Below, piece by piece: positions 1-8,809 of a stretch of 64,000 bases of DNA. Below the pieces are notes generated by a model. It saw only the letters and a list, made by a program, of their open reading frames with translations. It searched no databases and was not told where the DNA came from. Origin of the DNA: GAS188 sp044445965 (GTDB lineage: Bacteria > Pseudomonadota > Alphaproteobacteria > Rhizobiales > Beijerinckiaceae). Where the stretch lies: NCBI GenBank assembly GCA_044445965.1, contig JBIOEJ010000011.1, positions 6,360-70,359 of the forward strand. Reading direction: 5' to 3'. Each line of letters starts with the position of its first letter. Position 1 is the first letter of the stretch. The translations under genes and the position numbers were made by a program.

Positions 1-727
1 TCTGGGCCGCGAATATATAGTCTCGACTCTTGGTGTCGAAGGTCAGCCCGCGCACGATGCGCATGATGGCCGGCGCCGAGGCGAAGGTGACGGCGATGAC
101 GATGTTGAAGCCGCTCGCGCCGAGATAGTTCAAGATCAGGATGAACAGGACCATCACGGGAAAGGACAAAAGGATGTTGGCCAGGAAGGAGATGGCCTGA
201 TCCCACCAGCCGCCCAGATAGCCGGCGAGGAGCCCGAACATGCAACCGACGACGTAGGCCGCGAGCGTCGCGGTGACGCCCCAGACCAGAACGCGCTGGC
301 AGCCCCAAAGATCGCGCGCCAGCATGTCCCTGCCCTTGAAGTCGGCGCCGAGGACGAAATAGTGATTGGCTTTCACGGCGCCGATCGCGGCAAAGGGTGC
401 GAGCGGCTTGTTCGGGTCGACGAGCGGCAGGAACGGCACGGTGACCGCGATGACGAGCCAGAAGAAGATGAGCGTGACGCCGATGACCGCGATGGGCGAT
501 TCGCGCCAGGACCAGACGGCGACCGCATAGAGGATGAGGGTCGCCGGGATCGCCGGCACAAGCAGATAAGGCCTCACATCCGCGTCGATCGAGCCCGCCA
601 GCATGACGTTCACGGTGAGCGGGATCCAGGCGAGGAGGATGAGCGCTATGACGGCGCGCGGCCGCTGCAGATTCTTCAAGACCGCGAAGGGCGAAGCGGG
701 CGGTGCTGGCGACGCGATGACGGACAC
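1..727 (-). CDS. Peptide/opine ABC transporter permease, DppC-like (3' end cut by window edge)
   Basis: Inner-membrane permease of a dipeptide/oligopeptide/opine-type importer, expected to pair with the DppB-like permease just upstream. The frame is open from a GTG at 727-725 to the window edge, about 242 residues. The GTG lies 11 bases after the stop of the upstream permease and has GAGGGGG a few bases before it; no ATG-started frame covers the region. The translation has several hydrophobic segments, a periplasmic stretch with NHYFVLGADFKGRDMLAR (the usual DppC pattern of a conserved G-D-x-x-G-R-D block before the core permease domain) and the start of the cytoplasmic EAA loop near the edge. 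The substrate cannot be read from the sequence. The missing end lies outside the window. Confidence 0.85.
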   Translation of the reverse strand, partial: MSVIASPAPPASPFAVLKNLQRPRAVIALILLAWIPLTVNVMLAGSIDADVRPYLLVPAIPATLILYAVAVWSWRESPIAVIGVTLIFFWLVIAVTVPFLPLVDPNKPLAPFAAIGAVKANHYFVLGADFKGRDMLARDLWGCQRVLVWGVTATLAAYVVGCMFGLLAGYLGGWWDQAISFLANILLSFPVMVLFILILNYLGASGFNIVIAVTFASAPAIMRIVRGLTFDTKSRDYIFAAQ

Positions 728-738
728 GGGATGCCCCC

Positions 739-1689
739 TCAGCTGAAACGGATGCGTGGATTGAGGAAAGAATAGCCCACATCCGAAATGATCTGGGACA
801 CGACGGCGACGAAGACCGCGACCAAGGTCGCGGCCTGGATCACATAGATGTCGCCGAACAGGGCCGCATCGAGCAAGAGCTTGCCGAAGCCCGCATATTG
901 AAAGAAATACTCGACGACCACCACGCCCGACAACAGCCAGTTCAGCTGCAGCACGATGATGGTGAAGGGCGCGATCAGCGCGTTGCGCAAGGCATGGCGC
1001 AGGATCACCCGCTTATAGGGCAAGCCTTTCAGGACCGCCGTGCGGATGTATTGGGCCGTCATGACCTCGGCCATCGAAGCCCTGGTCATGCGCGCCACAT
1101 AGCCGAAATCGTAGAGCACCAAGGTCATGACCGGCAAGATCAAAGCCCGCCAGTCCCATCCCCCGACCATGGCGGAATTGCTCGGCATCCATTTCAGCCA
1201 TAGAGCGAAGACCGACATCAGGATGACGGCCGTGGCGATCTCGGGCCAGGAGGTCGTCACGATCGAGATGAAGGAGGTTATGCGATCCTGCGCCGAGCCC
1301 TCCTTCATGCCGGCGATGATGCCGAAGGTGAGCGACAGGGGGATCATCAAGGCGAACACCCAGAAGCCCAATATGCCGGTCTTCTTCAGGCGCTCGAAGA
1401 CGACCGTCGCCACCGGCTCGTTGGTCTGGTACGACTTGCCGAGATCGCCTCTGAGTATGCCCCCCACCCATTTGGCGTAGCGTTCATAGAAGGGGACGTT
1501 GAGCCCCTTCCTCTCGAGCCATCCCTGGTAGTCCTGGTCGGACAGCGCCGAAACCGCAAAACCGCCGAGCTCGGCGACGGCGATCTGCTTCTTGAACTTG
1601 TCGCTGTCGAAGATGAAGAACAGCACGGCGGACACGACCGCCATGATCAACACCATCTGAAGGAGGCGGTTGGCGATCAGCTTGAGCAT
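739..1689 (-). CDS. Peptide/opine ABC transporter permease, DppB-like
   Basis: Inner-membrane permease of 316 residues, the usual length for DppB/OppB. It starts MLKLIANRLLQMV with a first membrane helix, then has the large periplasmic loop and the core permease domain. The C-terminal half carries the EAA-type loop (LKGLPYKRVILRHALRNAL), followed by the LLSGVVVVEYFF...G...LL block typical of DppB. It forms an operon with the DppC-like gene downstream (11-base gap) and lies 328 bases downstream of the solute-binding protein, so it is probably co-transcribed with reduced level behind a hairpin. Family assignment is firm; the substrate is unknown. Confidence 0.9.
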   Translation of the reverse strand: MLKLIANRLLQMVLIMAVVSAVLFFIFDSDKFKKQIAVAELGGFAVSALSDQDYQGWLERKGLNVPFYERYAKWVGGILRGDLGKSYQTNEPVATVVFERLKKTGILGFWVFALMIPLSLTFGIIAGMKEGSAQDRITSFISIVTTSWPEIATAVILMSVFALWLKWMPSNSAMVGGWDWRALILPVMTLVLYDFGYVARMTRASMAEVMTAQYIRTAVLKGLPYKRVILRHALRNALIAPFTIIVLQLNWLLSGVVVVEYFFQYAGFGKLLLDAALFGDIYVIQAATLVAVFVAVVSQIISDVGYSFLNPRIRFS

Positions 1690-1710
1690 GGGCTCTCTCT
1701 TTAGTCTTTA

Positions 1711-1756
1711 CGCATAATCTTATCCGAAAAGCGGAGCCACTTTTCGGGATCATGCG
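1711..1756. repeat. Palindromic intergenic repeat (REP-like)
   Basis: An imperfect inverted repeat: the left arm reads CGCATAATCTTATCCGAAAA and the right arm TTTTCGGGATCATGCG, separated by a short GCGGAGCCAC spacer. This pattern (GCATGATC...CCGAAAA...TTTTCGG...GATCATGC) resembles dispersed palindromic repeats seen across Rhizobiales genomes. No second full copy occurs in the window. It lies between the binding-protein gene and the DppB-like permease, so it could also affect transcript stability. Confidence 0.6.
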
Positions 1757-1983
1757 CTAATGTTGAGGGGCGCGGCCGAGCATGCGTCTTCTCTTCGGTG
1801 GGAATGATGATCCGCCATTCTGCCTCGATCGCCGCCGAAAGGAAATAACGCTTTCGGGATCGCGCCGAGCCCGGCTTGGCGCGAAGCTCGGCACGGCCGC
1901 ACACAAGCGCTCTCCCCTGCGAGGAAGCCCAACACCCACCCTCATGGCGCGGCGGTCGCGCCATATCGCGTTTCCAGTCGGGG

Positions 1984-2010
1984 CGCCGGCTCCGAGGCTC
2001 GGAACCGGCG
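1984..2010 (-). terminator. Hairpin downstream of the binding-protein gene
   Basis: An 11-base stem (CGCCGGCTCCG / CGGAACCGGCG, one mismatch) with a five-base loop, starting 8 bases after the binding-protein stop. There is no T run, so it is more likely a stabilising or attenuating hairpin that keeps binding-protein mRNA above permease mRNA than a strong terminator. The rest of the 1690-2017 gap shows only the palindrome at 1711-1756. Confidence 0.45.
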
Positions 2011-2017
2011 TTCGACG

Positions 2018-3727
2018 TCAGCTCTTCCAGAGTTTGTTGAACTGGTGATACTGGGTCGGGTGCCCCTCATATCCGTTCAAGTTCTTGCTGGCGATCGTAT
2101 AGATCGGGCGATATAGCGGCAGGATCATCACGGCATCGTCCTGCAGAATCTTCTCCGCAACCCCGAGCTTGCCCTTGCGCTCATTGGGATCCAGGACGCC
2201 CTCTGCGGCATCGAGCGCCTTGTCGAAATCGGGATTGGCGTAGTGGCTCTCATTCCAGGGAGCGCCCGTGCGGTAGCCGAGCGACATCACCATCGTGCCG
2301 AGCGGTCGATGCGTCCATGCGGTGCACCCGAAGGGCGTCTTGTCCCAGATCTCCCAATACTTGGCGGCAGGCATCACATTGATCTTGAGCGTGACGCCGG
2401 CCTCCTTCAACTGGTCGCGCATGGCCTCGCAAGCCGTCTGATGCCAGGGCCCGTCGGTGTTGCCGACGTCGATGGTCACCTCGAGGCCCTTCTCGAAGCC
2501 GGCCTCCTTGAGCAGCTGCTTCGACGCCGCGACGTCGCGCTTCAGCGGCGGCAGCGCCGCATAATCGGGATGGATCGGCGCGACATGGTGGTTCTCGCCG
2601 ACATCCCCGCCTTCCGTGTAGATGAGCTTCTTGACGACGGCATTGTCGACCGCCTTGACGATGGCCTGCCGGACGCGTTTGTCGGAAAACGGCTTCGCGG
2701 TCGTCTGCATGCGGCAGCAGATGGTCTGCGCCGTCCGCGCCACGTGGATGACGCCGGGCAGCGACTTCGCCATGTCGATCTGCTCCACTCCGAAGGCGTA
2801 GAGCGTGTCGACATCGCCCGAGGCGAAGGCATTCAGCTGGTTCTCGGCATCGAAGTTGTAATAGTGGATCTCGTCCAGAAAGACCTTGCCGCCCCAATAG
2901 GCGAAGTCCTTGCCGTCCGCGGTCTTCTTGACGCGCTTGAGGATGCATTTGTCGGCGACCTTCAGCTCGGCAAGCGCAAACGGCCCGGTGCCGATCATGT
3001 TGTCGGAAAGCGGCGCCTTGAACGAGGGATGCAGGATGGCCGTCGGGTAGTTGTAGAGATCCTCCGGCACGGACAGCACGGATTTGTTTAGATTGAGCCG
3101 CAGCGTGTATTTGTCGACGACCTCGAGCGCCCCCTTGATCATCCTCTTGATCGACTTGCCCTTGGCGTCGTTTTCGCCGCTGTCCTCGACCATGGCGCTC
3201 GCGAAGGAGAGGCCGATATTGGAAGACGCCGTCTTGGGGTCGAGCCAACGCATGATGTTCCATGCGATGTGGTCGGCGGTGAGCTCCTCGCCATTGTGCC
3301 ACATGACACCCTTGCGCAGGTTGAAGGTCCAGGTCTTGAGGTCCTCCGTCGGCTTCCAGCTCTCGGCGAGCATGGGGCGCGTAATATTGTCGGGACCCGT
3401 CATCGAAATGTATTCGAGCGTATGGCGGGTCTGGTTCGACATCTGCACCCATGAATAGGTCGCCGGATCCTCCATCTTCTGGACTTCCATGGCGATCTTC
3501 AGGATGCCGCCCGACTTGGCCTTGGGGTCGTCGGGTGGGAAAGGTAAGCTCGTCGCGGCAAAGGCAGGGCTCGGAAGGCCGGCCATCGCATACGCCGCCG
3601 CCGCCGAAGTTCCGAGCAGGGCTGCGACACGCACGAACTCCCGCCGGTCCATGCGCCCATCTCGAAGCATCGTGAATGCTTCGCCAACTTTCGGGTGGTC
3701 AAGGCTTGAAGGCTTTTTCGATAGCAT
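2018..3727 (-). CDS. ABC transporter substrate-binding protein, family 5 (DppA/OppA-like), Tat-exported
   Basis: Periplasmic binding protein (SBP_bac_5 family) that delivers its ligand to the DppB/DppC-like permeases. The chosen ATG at 3727 gives 569 residues and has GAGGAGG nine bases upstream; the longer open frame up to 3820 has no such site. The N-terminus holds a Tat signal, with DRREFVRVAALLG at about residues 27-39 and then an Ala-rich hydrophobic run ending in AFA. The mature part has family-5 landmarks such as TWTFNLRKGVMWHNGEELTA and the C-terminal lobe with YANPDFDKALDAA. Tat export rather than Sec is common for this family in alphaproteobacteria. The ligand could be a peptide, opine or other small amine compound. 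Confidence 0.9.
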   Translation of the reverse strand: MLSKKPSSLDHPKVGEAFTMLRDGRMDRREFVRVAALLGTSAAAAYAMAGLPSPAFAATSLPFPPDDPKAKSGGILKIAMEVQKMEDPATYSWVQMSNQTRHTLEYISMTGPDNITRPMLAESWKPTEDLKTWTFNLRKGVMWHNGEELTADHIAWNIMRWLDPKTASSNIGLSFASAMVEDSGENDAKGKSIKRMIKGALEVVDKYTLRLNLNKSVLSVPEDLYNYPTAILHPSFKAPLSDNMIGTGPFALAELKVADKCILKRVKKTADGKDFAYWGGKVFLDEIHYYNFDAENQLNAFASGDVDTLYAFGVEQIDMAKSLPGVIHVARTAQTICCRMQTTAKPFSDKRVRQAIVKAVDNAVVKKLIYTEGGDVGENHHVAPIHPDYAALPPLKRDVAASKQLLKEAGFEKGLEVTIDVGNTDGPWHQTACEAMRDQLKEAGVTLKINVMPAAKYWEIWDKTPFGCTAWTHRPLGTMVMSLGYRTGAPWNESHYANPDFDKALDAAEGVLDPNERKGKLGVAEKILQDDAVMILPLYRPIYTIASKNLNGYEGHPTQYHQFNKLWKS

Positions 3728-3905
3728 ACCTGGTTCCTCCTCTGGAGACCTGTGTCGGCTGCATACGATCCACTCTCTTGTTATCCGATGGAGTATGCGA
3801 CAATCTGTCGGGCTTGTCACGTTGAGCCGCTTGCCGGGCAGGGGGCCGCAACTCGGCTCCGGCGAGAGCTTGAACCGCGACCGCGCGGCATCGCGCCGGG
3901 CAAGG

Positions 3906-4916
3906 TCAGGGGATACCCGGAAGCGGGGCGGATCGGTTCCCTATCAATCCCATCAGGACGACGGCGAGGAGGATTACGCCTCCACCAAGAACGGTCGCCA
4001 GCGGCGGCGCTTCTCCGATGAACAGCCAGACCCAAAGCGGGCCGAAGATGTTCTCGGTCTGGGCCAACACAGTCAGTCCGACCGCCGGTATGAAGGCGGC
4101 TCCCTTGATGAACAGCGTCGAGCCGAGCCCCATGAACAGGAAGCCGTTGAGGACGGCAGCGGTCACGTCCACCGGCGGCGGCAGCAAGGGTTCGCCCGCC
4201 AGGAAGGTGAATAGGGCAGCGACGATCATCGTCCAGAGCGAGGACACGAAAACCACGGGACTGAGGTCGCGCCCTCGCGCCCGCCTGAGGCAGGCAATGT
4301 AGCCTGCGAAGGACAGCGCCGATCCCAAGGCCATCGCATTGCCGAACGCGGAACCGGAGGGAATCTTCGTGGTCACCGTTGCAAGGCCCGATGAAGGCGT
4401 GGTCACAAAGGCGTCCCCCCAAATGACCATGGCGGCTCCGATCAGGCCCACGGCGACTGCGACGAATGCGAGCGCATTGACCCGCTCGCGCAAGACCACG
4501 AACCCGATCACGGCCGAGAGAAGCGGAGCGCAAGCCGCCAGGAACAGAGCGTTCGCGACGCTCGTCGATTTCATGGCGAGGATGAAGCAGATCATGGCGC
4601 AGCCCACCATGCCGGTCGCCACGGCGCCGGCCATCCCCATGGCCCGCACTCGTGTGATGACAGGGATGGCGTGGCCCAGGCGATTCCACAGGAGGAACAC
4701 CAGCACCGTGCCGAACGACCGATAAGCGAGGTATTGCATGGCGTCCGTGTCGGCGGCGACGCGTGTCAACGTCCCGGTGAAGCTCCAAAGGATTCCGGCC
4801 GAAAGGACGAGTACGCAGCCTTTCACATAATGCGTCCGACCGGCGTCGGCGAAGGCTAGTTGCGTGCCGTCGCTCCTTTCACGTGAGTCGATGCTTCTGC
4901 CGTCAAAATAGCCCAT
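3906..4916 (-). CDS. EamA/DMT-family transporter
   Basis: Inner-membrane protein of 336 residues with two EamA repeats, each about five helices, as in the drug/metabolite transporter superfamily. The first repeat begins at KGCVLVLSAGILWSFTGTLTR, the second around AFGNAMALGSALSFAGYIACL. The C-terminal half includes GLGSTLFIKGAAFIPAVGLTVLAQTENIFGP, the usual end-of-repeat pattern ('A.L...EP...') with E-N in place of E-P. The first 30 residues are polar and may be partly upstream of the true start. It is read in the same direction as the binding protein, 178 bases before it. Substrate and direction of transport are unknown. Confidence 0.85.
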   Translation of the reverse strand: MGYFDGRSIDSRERSDGTQLAFADAGRTHYVKGCVLVLSAGILWSFTGTLTRVAADTDAMQYLAYRSFGTVLVFLLWNRLGHAIPVITRVRAMGMAGAVATGMVGCAMICFILAMKSTSVANALFLAACAPLLSAVIGFVVLRERVNALAFVAVAVGLIGAAMVIWGDAFVTTPSSGLATVTTKIPSGSAFGNAMALGSALSFAGYIACLRRARGRDLSPVVFVSSLWTMIVAALFTFLAGEPLLPPPVDVTAAVLNGFLFMGLGSTLFIKGAAFIPAVGLTVLAQTENIFGPLWVWLFIGEAPPLATVLGGGVILLAVVLMGLIGNRSAPLPGIP

Positions 4917-4947
4917 CGTGTCGCTTCCGCGTGATCAGCATAGGCGC

Positions 4948-6990
4948 TCAGAAATCCTTCGCCAGGCGCAGCGCGTCATAGACCGCAGCATGAATATTGC
5001 GGGAGGCGACGGCGTCGCCGATGCGGTAGAGCTGGAAGCGCGCTTCCTTGTTGCGAGTGACCGCCTGGGGCCGGTTGGCGATCAGCGCCGCATGGTCGAT
5101 CTCGCCCAGATTGCGCGACAGTGGCTTCAGGGCGAAATACAATTCGTCATTCGGCAAGGTGCCGTGCTCGATCACGATCTGGTCGGCGCGGCGCTCTTCA
5201 TGGCGGCGGCTATAATCGTTGAAGAGGCGAGCCACGAGCCGGTTGCCCTCGCGCGACACGGCTTCCAGGCGAAGGTTCAGGGTGATCTTGGCGTCGGCGG
5301 CCGAGATCGCCTTGAAATAGGCCGGGTAGTTCGTGCCGCCGACCTCGGGCGCGAGCACGCGCTCGGGCGTGACGATTTCGAGCCGCGAGCCCGCCTCGAC
5401 CAGGTATTCGGCGGCCGTCATGCCGGGATGGGCGCCGTTGTCGTCATAGAGGAGCACGCTTTCGGCGGGCTTGGCGCTGCCTGAAAGAATGTCCCAGCTC
5501 GTCGTCACCAGCTCTTCGCCGGCCTCGAGGAAGGAGGTGTTCGGCACGCCTCCCGTCGCGATCACCACGATATCGGGCTCCTCCGCCAGAATCTCGTCCG
5601 TTTCGGCCAAGAGGTTGAAGCGCAACTCGACATCATGCTTCGCGCATTGGTCGAGGCGCCAATCGACGATGCCCATGATCTCGCGGCGGCGCTTGAGCTG
5701 CGCCGTCAGGCGCACCTGGCCGCCGGCCTCGGTGGCAGCCTCGAACACCACGACGCGATGTCCGCGGCCGCCCGCGACGCGCGCCGCCTCGAGCCCTGCG
5801 GGCCCGGCGCCGACCACGACGACCGTCTTCTTCGGCCCGCTCGTGCGCGCGATGTCGTGCGGCATCGTCGCCTCGCGGCCGGTGGCGGCGTTGTGGATGC
5901 ACAGCGCCTCGCCGCCGAGATAGATGCGGTCGATGCAATAGCCCATGCCGACGCAGGGGCGGATCTCATGCTCGCGCCCTTCGATGACCTTCAGCGCGAT
6001 ATGCGGGTCGGCGATATGGGCGCGCGTCATGCCGACCATGTCGAGCTTGCCGCTTTCGATCGCATGGCGCGCCGTCGCCACATCTTGGATGCGGGCCGCG
6101 TGGAAGACAGGTAGCCTTGCCGCCTTCCTCACCTCGCCCGCGAAGTCGAGATGGGGGGCCGAGCGGGCGCCCATGCCGGGAATGACATGGGACAGCGCCT
6201 CGTCGGTATCGATATGGCCGCGGATCACGTTGAGGAAATCGACCTTGCCGGTCGCTGCGAGGCGTTGCGCGATCGCCACTCCCTCCTCGCGCGAGAGCCC
6301 GCGATCCCAGTCCTCGTCGCAGACGAGCCTGCAGCCGACGATGAAATCCGGCCCGACACGCTCGCGCACCGAATCCAGTACCTCGAGCGAAAAGCGCAGC
6401 CGGTTGTCGATCGGGCCGCCATAGGCATCCTGTCGCTTGTTGGTGGCCGGCGACCAGAACTGGTCGAGGAGATGGCCGTACATTTCGAATTCGAGCCCGT
6501 CGAGACCCGCCTCCTTGCAGCGCTCGGCCGCGTCCGCATAGGCGGCGCGGATGCGCGCGAGGTCGAAATCCTCCGCGGCTTTCGGAAAGGCGCGATGCGC
6601 CGGCTCACGGATCGGGGAGGGAGCGAGGACCGGGAGCCAATCCTCCTTGCTCCAGCTCGTGCGCCGCCCGAGATGGGTGATCTGGATCATCACCGCCGCG
6701 CCATGCGCGTGCACATCGTCGGTGAGCTCCCGGAGCCAGCGCACCACCTCGTCGCGATACAAAACGATATTGCCGAAGGCCGGCGGCGAGTCCGGCGCCA
6801 CGATCGCCGAGCCGCCGATCATGGTCAGCGCGATGCCGCCCTTGGCCTTTTCGCGGTGATAGAGCCGGTAACGCGCCTTCGGCATGCCATCTTCAGTATA
6901 GGCCGGCTCATGCGCGGTCGACATGATGCGGTTGCGCAAGGTCAGGTGCTTCAGCCTGAAGGGCGAGATCAGCGGGTCGGAAGGGGTCAT
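4948..6990 (-). CDS. NADH:flavin oxidoreductase / demethylase, trimethylamine dehydrogenase-like
   Basis: A 680-residue soluble oxidoreductase of the family containing trimethylamine dehydrogenase, 2,4-dienoyl-CoA reductase and N-methylproline demethylase. Residues 1-350 form an OYE-type FMN barrel (start PFRLKHLTLRNRIMSTAHEPAY). A cysteine cluster follows (RPCVGMGYCIDR...C), and a FAD/NAD(P)-binding half begins at KTVVVVGAGPAGLEAARVA. The usual Cys-x2-Cys-x2-Cys-x11-Cys Fe-S motif has Met at the second position (codon 5944-5946), so the 4Fe-4S site is altered. The gene overlaps the end of the upstream metallo-beta-lactamase-fold gene by 4 bases, so the two are probably translationally coupled. 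With the nearby Tat-exported importer this suggests use of a methylated amine or betaine, but that is inference. Confidence 0.85.
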   Translation of the reverse strand: MTPSDPLISPFRLKHLTLRNRIMSTAHEPAYTEDGMPKARYRLYHREKAKGGIALTMIGGSAIVAPDSPPAFGNIVLYRDEVVRWLRELTDDVHAHGAAVMIQITHLGRRTSWSKEDWLPVLAPSPIREPAHRAFPKAAEDFDLARIRAAYADAAERCKEAGLDGLEFEMYGHLLDQFWSPATNKRQDAYGGPIDNRLRFSLEVLDSVRERVGPDFIVGCRLVCDEDWDRGLSREEGVAIAQRLAATGKVDFLNVIRGHIDTDEALSHVIPGMGARSAPHLDFAGEVRKAARLPVFHAARIQDVATARHAIESGKLDMVGMTRAHIADPHIALKVIEGREHEIRPCVGMGYCIDRIYLGGEALCIHNAATGREATMPHDIARTSGPKKTVVVVGAGPAGLEAARVAGGRGHRVVVFEAATEAGGQVRLTAQLKRRREIMGIVDWRLDQCAKHDVELRFNLLAETDEILAEEPDIVVIATGGVPNTSFLEAGEELVTTSWDILSGSAKPAESVLLYDDNGAHPGMTAAEYLVEAGSRLEIVTPERVLAPEVGGTNYPAYFKAISAADAKITLNLRLEAVSREGNRLVARLFNDYSRRHEERRADQIVIEHGTLPNDELYFALKPLSRNLGEIDHAALIANRPQAVTRNKEARFQLYRIGDAVASRNIHAAVYDALRLAKDF

Positions 6991-7985
6991 CGGCCAACCA
7001 TGTTCGAGGTCACGGATCTGACGTTTCGGTGGTGCACGGCCTCATAGGCTGGAAAATAGCGGATAGAACCCGAAGCGAAGTCTTCGGGCGCGAAGCTCCG
7101 GAGGTCCTGCTGTGCCAGCTCGGGCTCGGCCGGGCAGCGCATGAGCTTTTCGACATATCGCCTCGTGGCGTCGATGAGGCTCGGCCCGTAGCCGCCGCCT
7201 TCGATCACCTCGGGCGCCCCATGATTGGGCAGGATACTGCGGATGTCCCACGAAGCCATGCGCCGCAGATCGACGAGATGGGTCGCGAGCCGGCCGGGTT
7301 CCGACACATAGGTTATCGGGTCCTCGAGCGTATCGCCCGCCAGCATGAGACCGCGATCCGGCAGCAGCAGCACCGATCCGTCATGGCTATGGATGTCGGC
7401 CTGGCGCAATTCGACGGGGATGGTGCCGACGTGCAGCGTCAGCTGCCCGGTATAGGTGCGATTGGGAAGGATGAGCGGTTTGACGGCAGGCTTTCTCGCC
7501 TCGATCGCCTCCTTGTTGGCGGCGAGGGTCTGCGCCGTGAGGGTGTTGGAGATGATCTCGCAATCGGCGAAGACTTCGTTGCCGGCGACGTGATCTGCGT
7601 GCCAATGGCTCAGCACGACCCGCAGCGATGCGGCTCCGGCATCGGCGAGCGTGCGCCTGATGATCCGGGCGTGCGGGCACGAGATATGCGTGTCGAACAT
7701 CAGGGCTTCCGCCCCGTCGACGATCGCGTAGGAGCAAGCACCGAGCGAATAGGCGCCGTCGTCGAGCCAATTCGCCTCAGCGCCATAGGCGCGCACCCCT
7801 TCGACCCGCCCGTCATAGAAGGCGAAAAGGTTTGGCGCAGGCCGCATGACCCGCATCGTTGAGCCGAGCTCGGGCAAAGCGCGATGTCCTTCGACGATGG
7901 CGATCCTCTCACGAGAATTGCAGAGGCGTAGGCGCAAGTCCAACGGGTCCCGAGCCGGTGCGGCGGAGGAATGCCTCGCCGACAT
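6987..7985 (-). CDS. Metallo-beta-lactamase-fold hydrolase
   Basis: A 332-residue MBL-fold protein. The metal-binding motif HWHADH sits near residue 130 in SHWHADHVAGNEVF, with further His/Asp ligands downstream (SHDGSVLLLPDRGLMLAGDTLED) and a late NHG motif. Start at 7985 is supported by AGGAAAGT just before it; ATGs at 7856 and 7847 are alternatives with weaker sites and would remove a 43-residue N-terminus that is not typical of the family. It is followed by a 4-base overlap with the flavin oxidoreductase gene, so the two likely act in one pathway. Substrate not predictable. Confidence 0.8.
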   Translation of the reverse strand: MSARHSSAAPARDPLDLRLRLCNSRERIAIVEGHRALPELGSTMRVMRPAPNLFAFYDGRVEGVRAYGAEANWLDDGAYSLGACSYAIVDGAEALMFDTHISCPHARIIRRTLADAGAASLRVVLSHWHADHVAGNEVFADCEIISNTLTAQTLAANKEAIEARKPAVKPLILPNRTYTGQLTLHVGTIPVELRQADIHSHDGSVLLLPDRGLMLAGDTLEDPITYVSEPGRLATHLVDLRRMASWDIRSILPNHGAPEVIEGGGYGPSLIDATRRYVEKLMRCPAEPELAQQDLRSFAPEDFASGSIRYFPAYEAVHHRNVRSVTSNMVGR

Positions 7986-8065
7986 ACTTTCCTTTCCGCC
8001 GCACCTGGGCTCGCGCGCCTAGAAAAAGGGCGCGCAAATCGGCGTCGGAATGAGAGACGACGGGT

Positions 8066-8209
8066 CATCGCCACCTGCCGTCCGCATATGGAAGCCGGCC
8101 CGAGAGACGGATTGCAGATCGAGCCGGTGATCGTCTCAACGCAGGAGAAGGTGCGCCTCGTCGAGCGCTTGGCCGAGGCCGGGGTCAAGGCGATCGAGGT
8201 CGGCTCCTA
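8066..8209 (+). pseudogene. Remnant of hydroxymethylglutaryl-CoA lyase gene
   Basis: About 40 residues reading EAGPRDGLQIEPVIVST followed by EKVRLVERLAEAGVKAIEVGS match the N-terminal block of HMG-CoA lyase (the EVGPRDGLQNE motif and the IEVGSF strand). The frame then hits TAG at 8207-8209, exactly where the neighbouring DUF6455 gene ends on the other strand. A full enzyme needs about 260 more residues, and none are found elsewhere in the window. The region just before the motif also does not match a normal N-terminus. This is a broken gene whose right edge coincides with the start of the nitrous-oxide block. Confidence 0.7.
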
Positions 8210-8602
8210 GCTGTGGGTTAGGCCGCGAACCTCTTCCCGTAGCAGCGCATCGATCGTCTCGGCATTCGGGCAATACTGGCCGTAGCGCAGCCAAGCGCTG
8301 CGCTGGTCGAGCTCCCGGCGACAACGCTTCACCATCGTGCATCCGGAGCAGATGACGGCCATGTCACGCATGACGGCGCGTCGCTTGCGCAAGAGGTCTT
8401 TTCGATCCAGCGCGACGGCCTGAAGCAGACGCGGCAGCAAATCCTCCTCGACGGCTCCGCAATCGACAAGCCGGTAAAGAACGTCATCGGGCACCGCGAT
8501 GTCTCTCGCAACGACCCCAAGGCCGTTAGGCCCGAGAGCATCCAGCTCGCGCAAGTTGGAGCGGCGCTGCCGCCACCGACGCACGATCGATGAGAAATCC
8601 AT
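8207..8602 (-). CDS. DUF6455 family protein
   Basis: A 131-residue predicted cytoplasmic protein. It has four cysteines arranged as C85-x2-C88-x5-C94 and C111 (MAVICSGCTMVKRC...YGQYCPN), the signature of DUF6455, which is common beside denitrification genes in alphaproteobacteria. The start at 8602 has GGGAGGTGAG upstream. It is transcribed away from nosR and shares with it an intergenic region holding an NnrR-type dyad at 8652-8665, so it is probably NO/anoxia regulated. Role unknown; a metal or Fe-S site is plausible. Its stop codon overlaps the HMG-CoA lyase remnant. Confidence 0.8.
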   Translation of the reverse strand: MDFSSIVRRWRQRRSNLRELDALGPNGLGVVARDIAVPDDVLYRLVDCGAVEEDLLPRLLQAVALDRKDLLRKRRAVMRDMAVICSGCTMVKRCRRELDQRSAWLRYGQYCPNAETIDALLREEVRGLTHS

Positions 8603-8634
8603 GACTCACCTCCCAATGAGAGCAAGCTTATTCA

Positions 8635-8649
8635 ATCCAGGCTCTGGAT
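8635..8649. repeat. Short inverted repeat upstream of the nos operon
   Basis: ATCCAG and CTGGAT separated by GCT form a perfect dyad directly beside the NnrR-type site. It may be a second operator or a chance hairpin; nothing else supports a function. Confidence 0.3.
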
Positions 8650-8651
8650 CG

Positions 8652-8665
8652 TTGTGCCAGCGCAA
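8652..8665. promoter_or_regulatory. NnrR-type (Crp/Fnr family) binding site
   Basis: TTGTGCCAGCGCAA fits the TTGxx-N4-xxCAA Crp/Fnr dyad and, read on the other strand, is TTGCG-N4-CACAA, the NnrR-type form known from denitrifying alphaproteobacteria. The right half and spacer (CCAGCGCAA) are identical to the site at 18704-18717 before nnrS. It lies 50 bases before the DUF6455 start and about 285 before nosR, so it can serve both divergent promoters. Confidence 0.65.
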
Positions 8666-8809
8666 ACCGATAGCGAGGTGGCCTGGGCCCGGCCGATCCG
8701 GCCTGCGAAACCTTCCGGATCTTTCTTTGCGAGTTTGCGGGGGATCAAAGAGTGCGCGCCCTTCTCATGGCAAATGGCCCTCGGTCCTTTGCAGCCACGG
8801 GAGAGCCAT

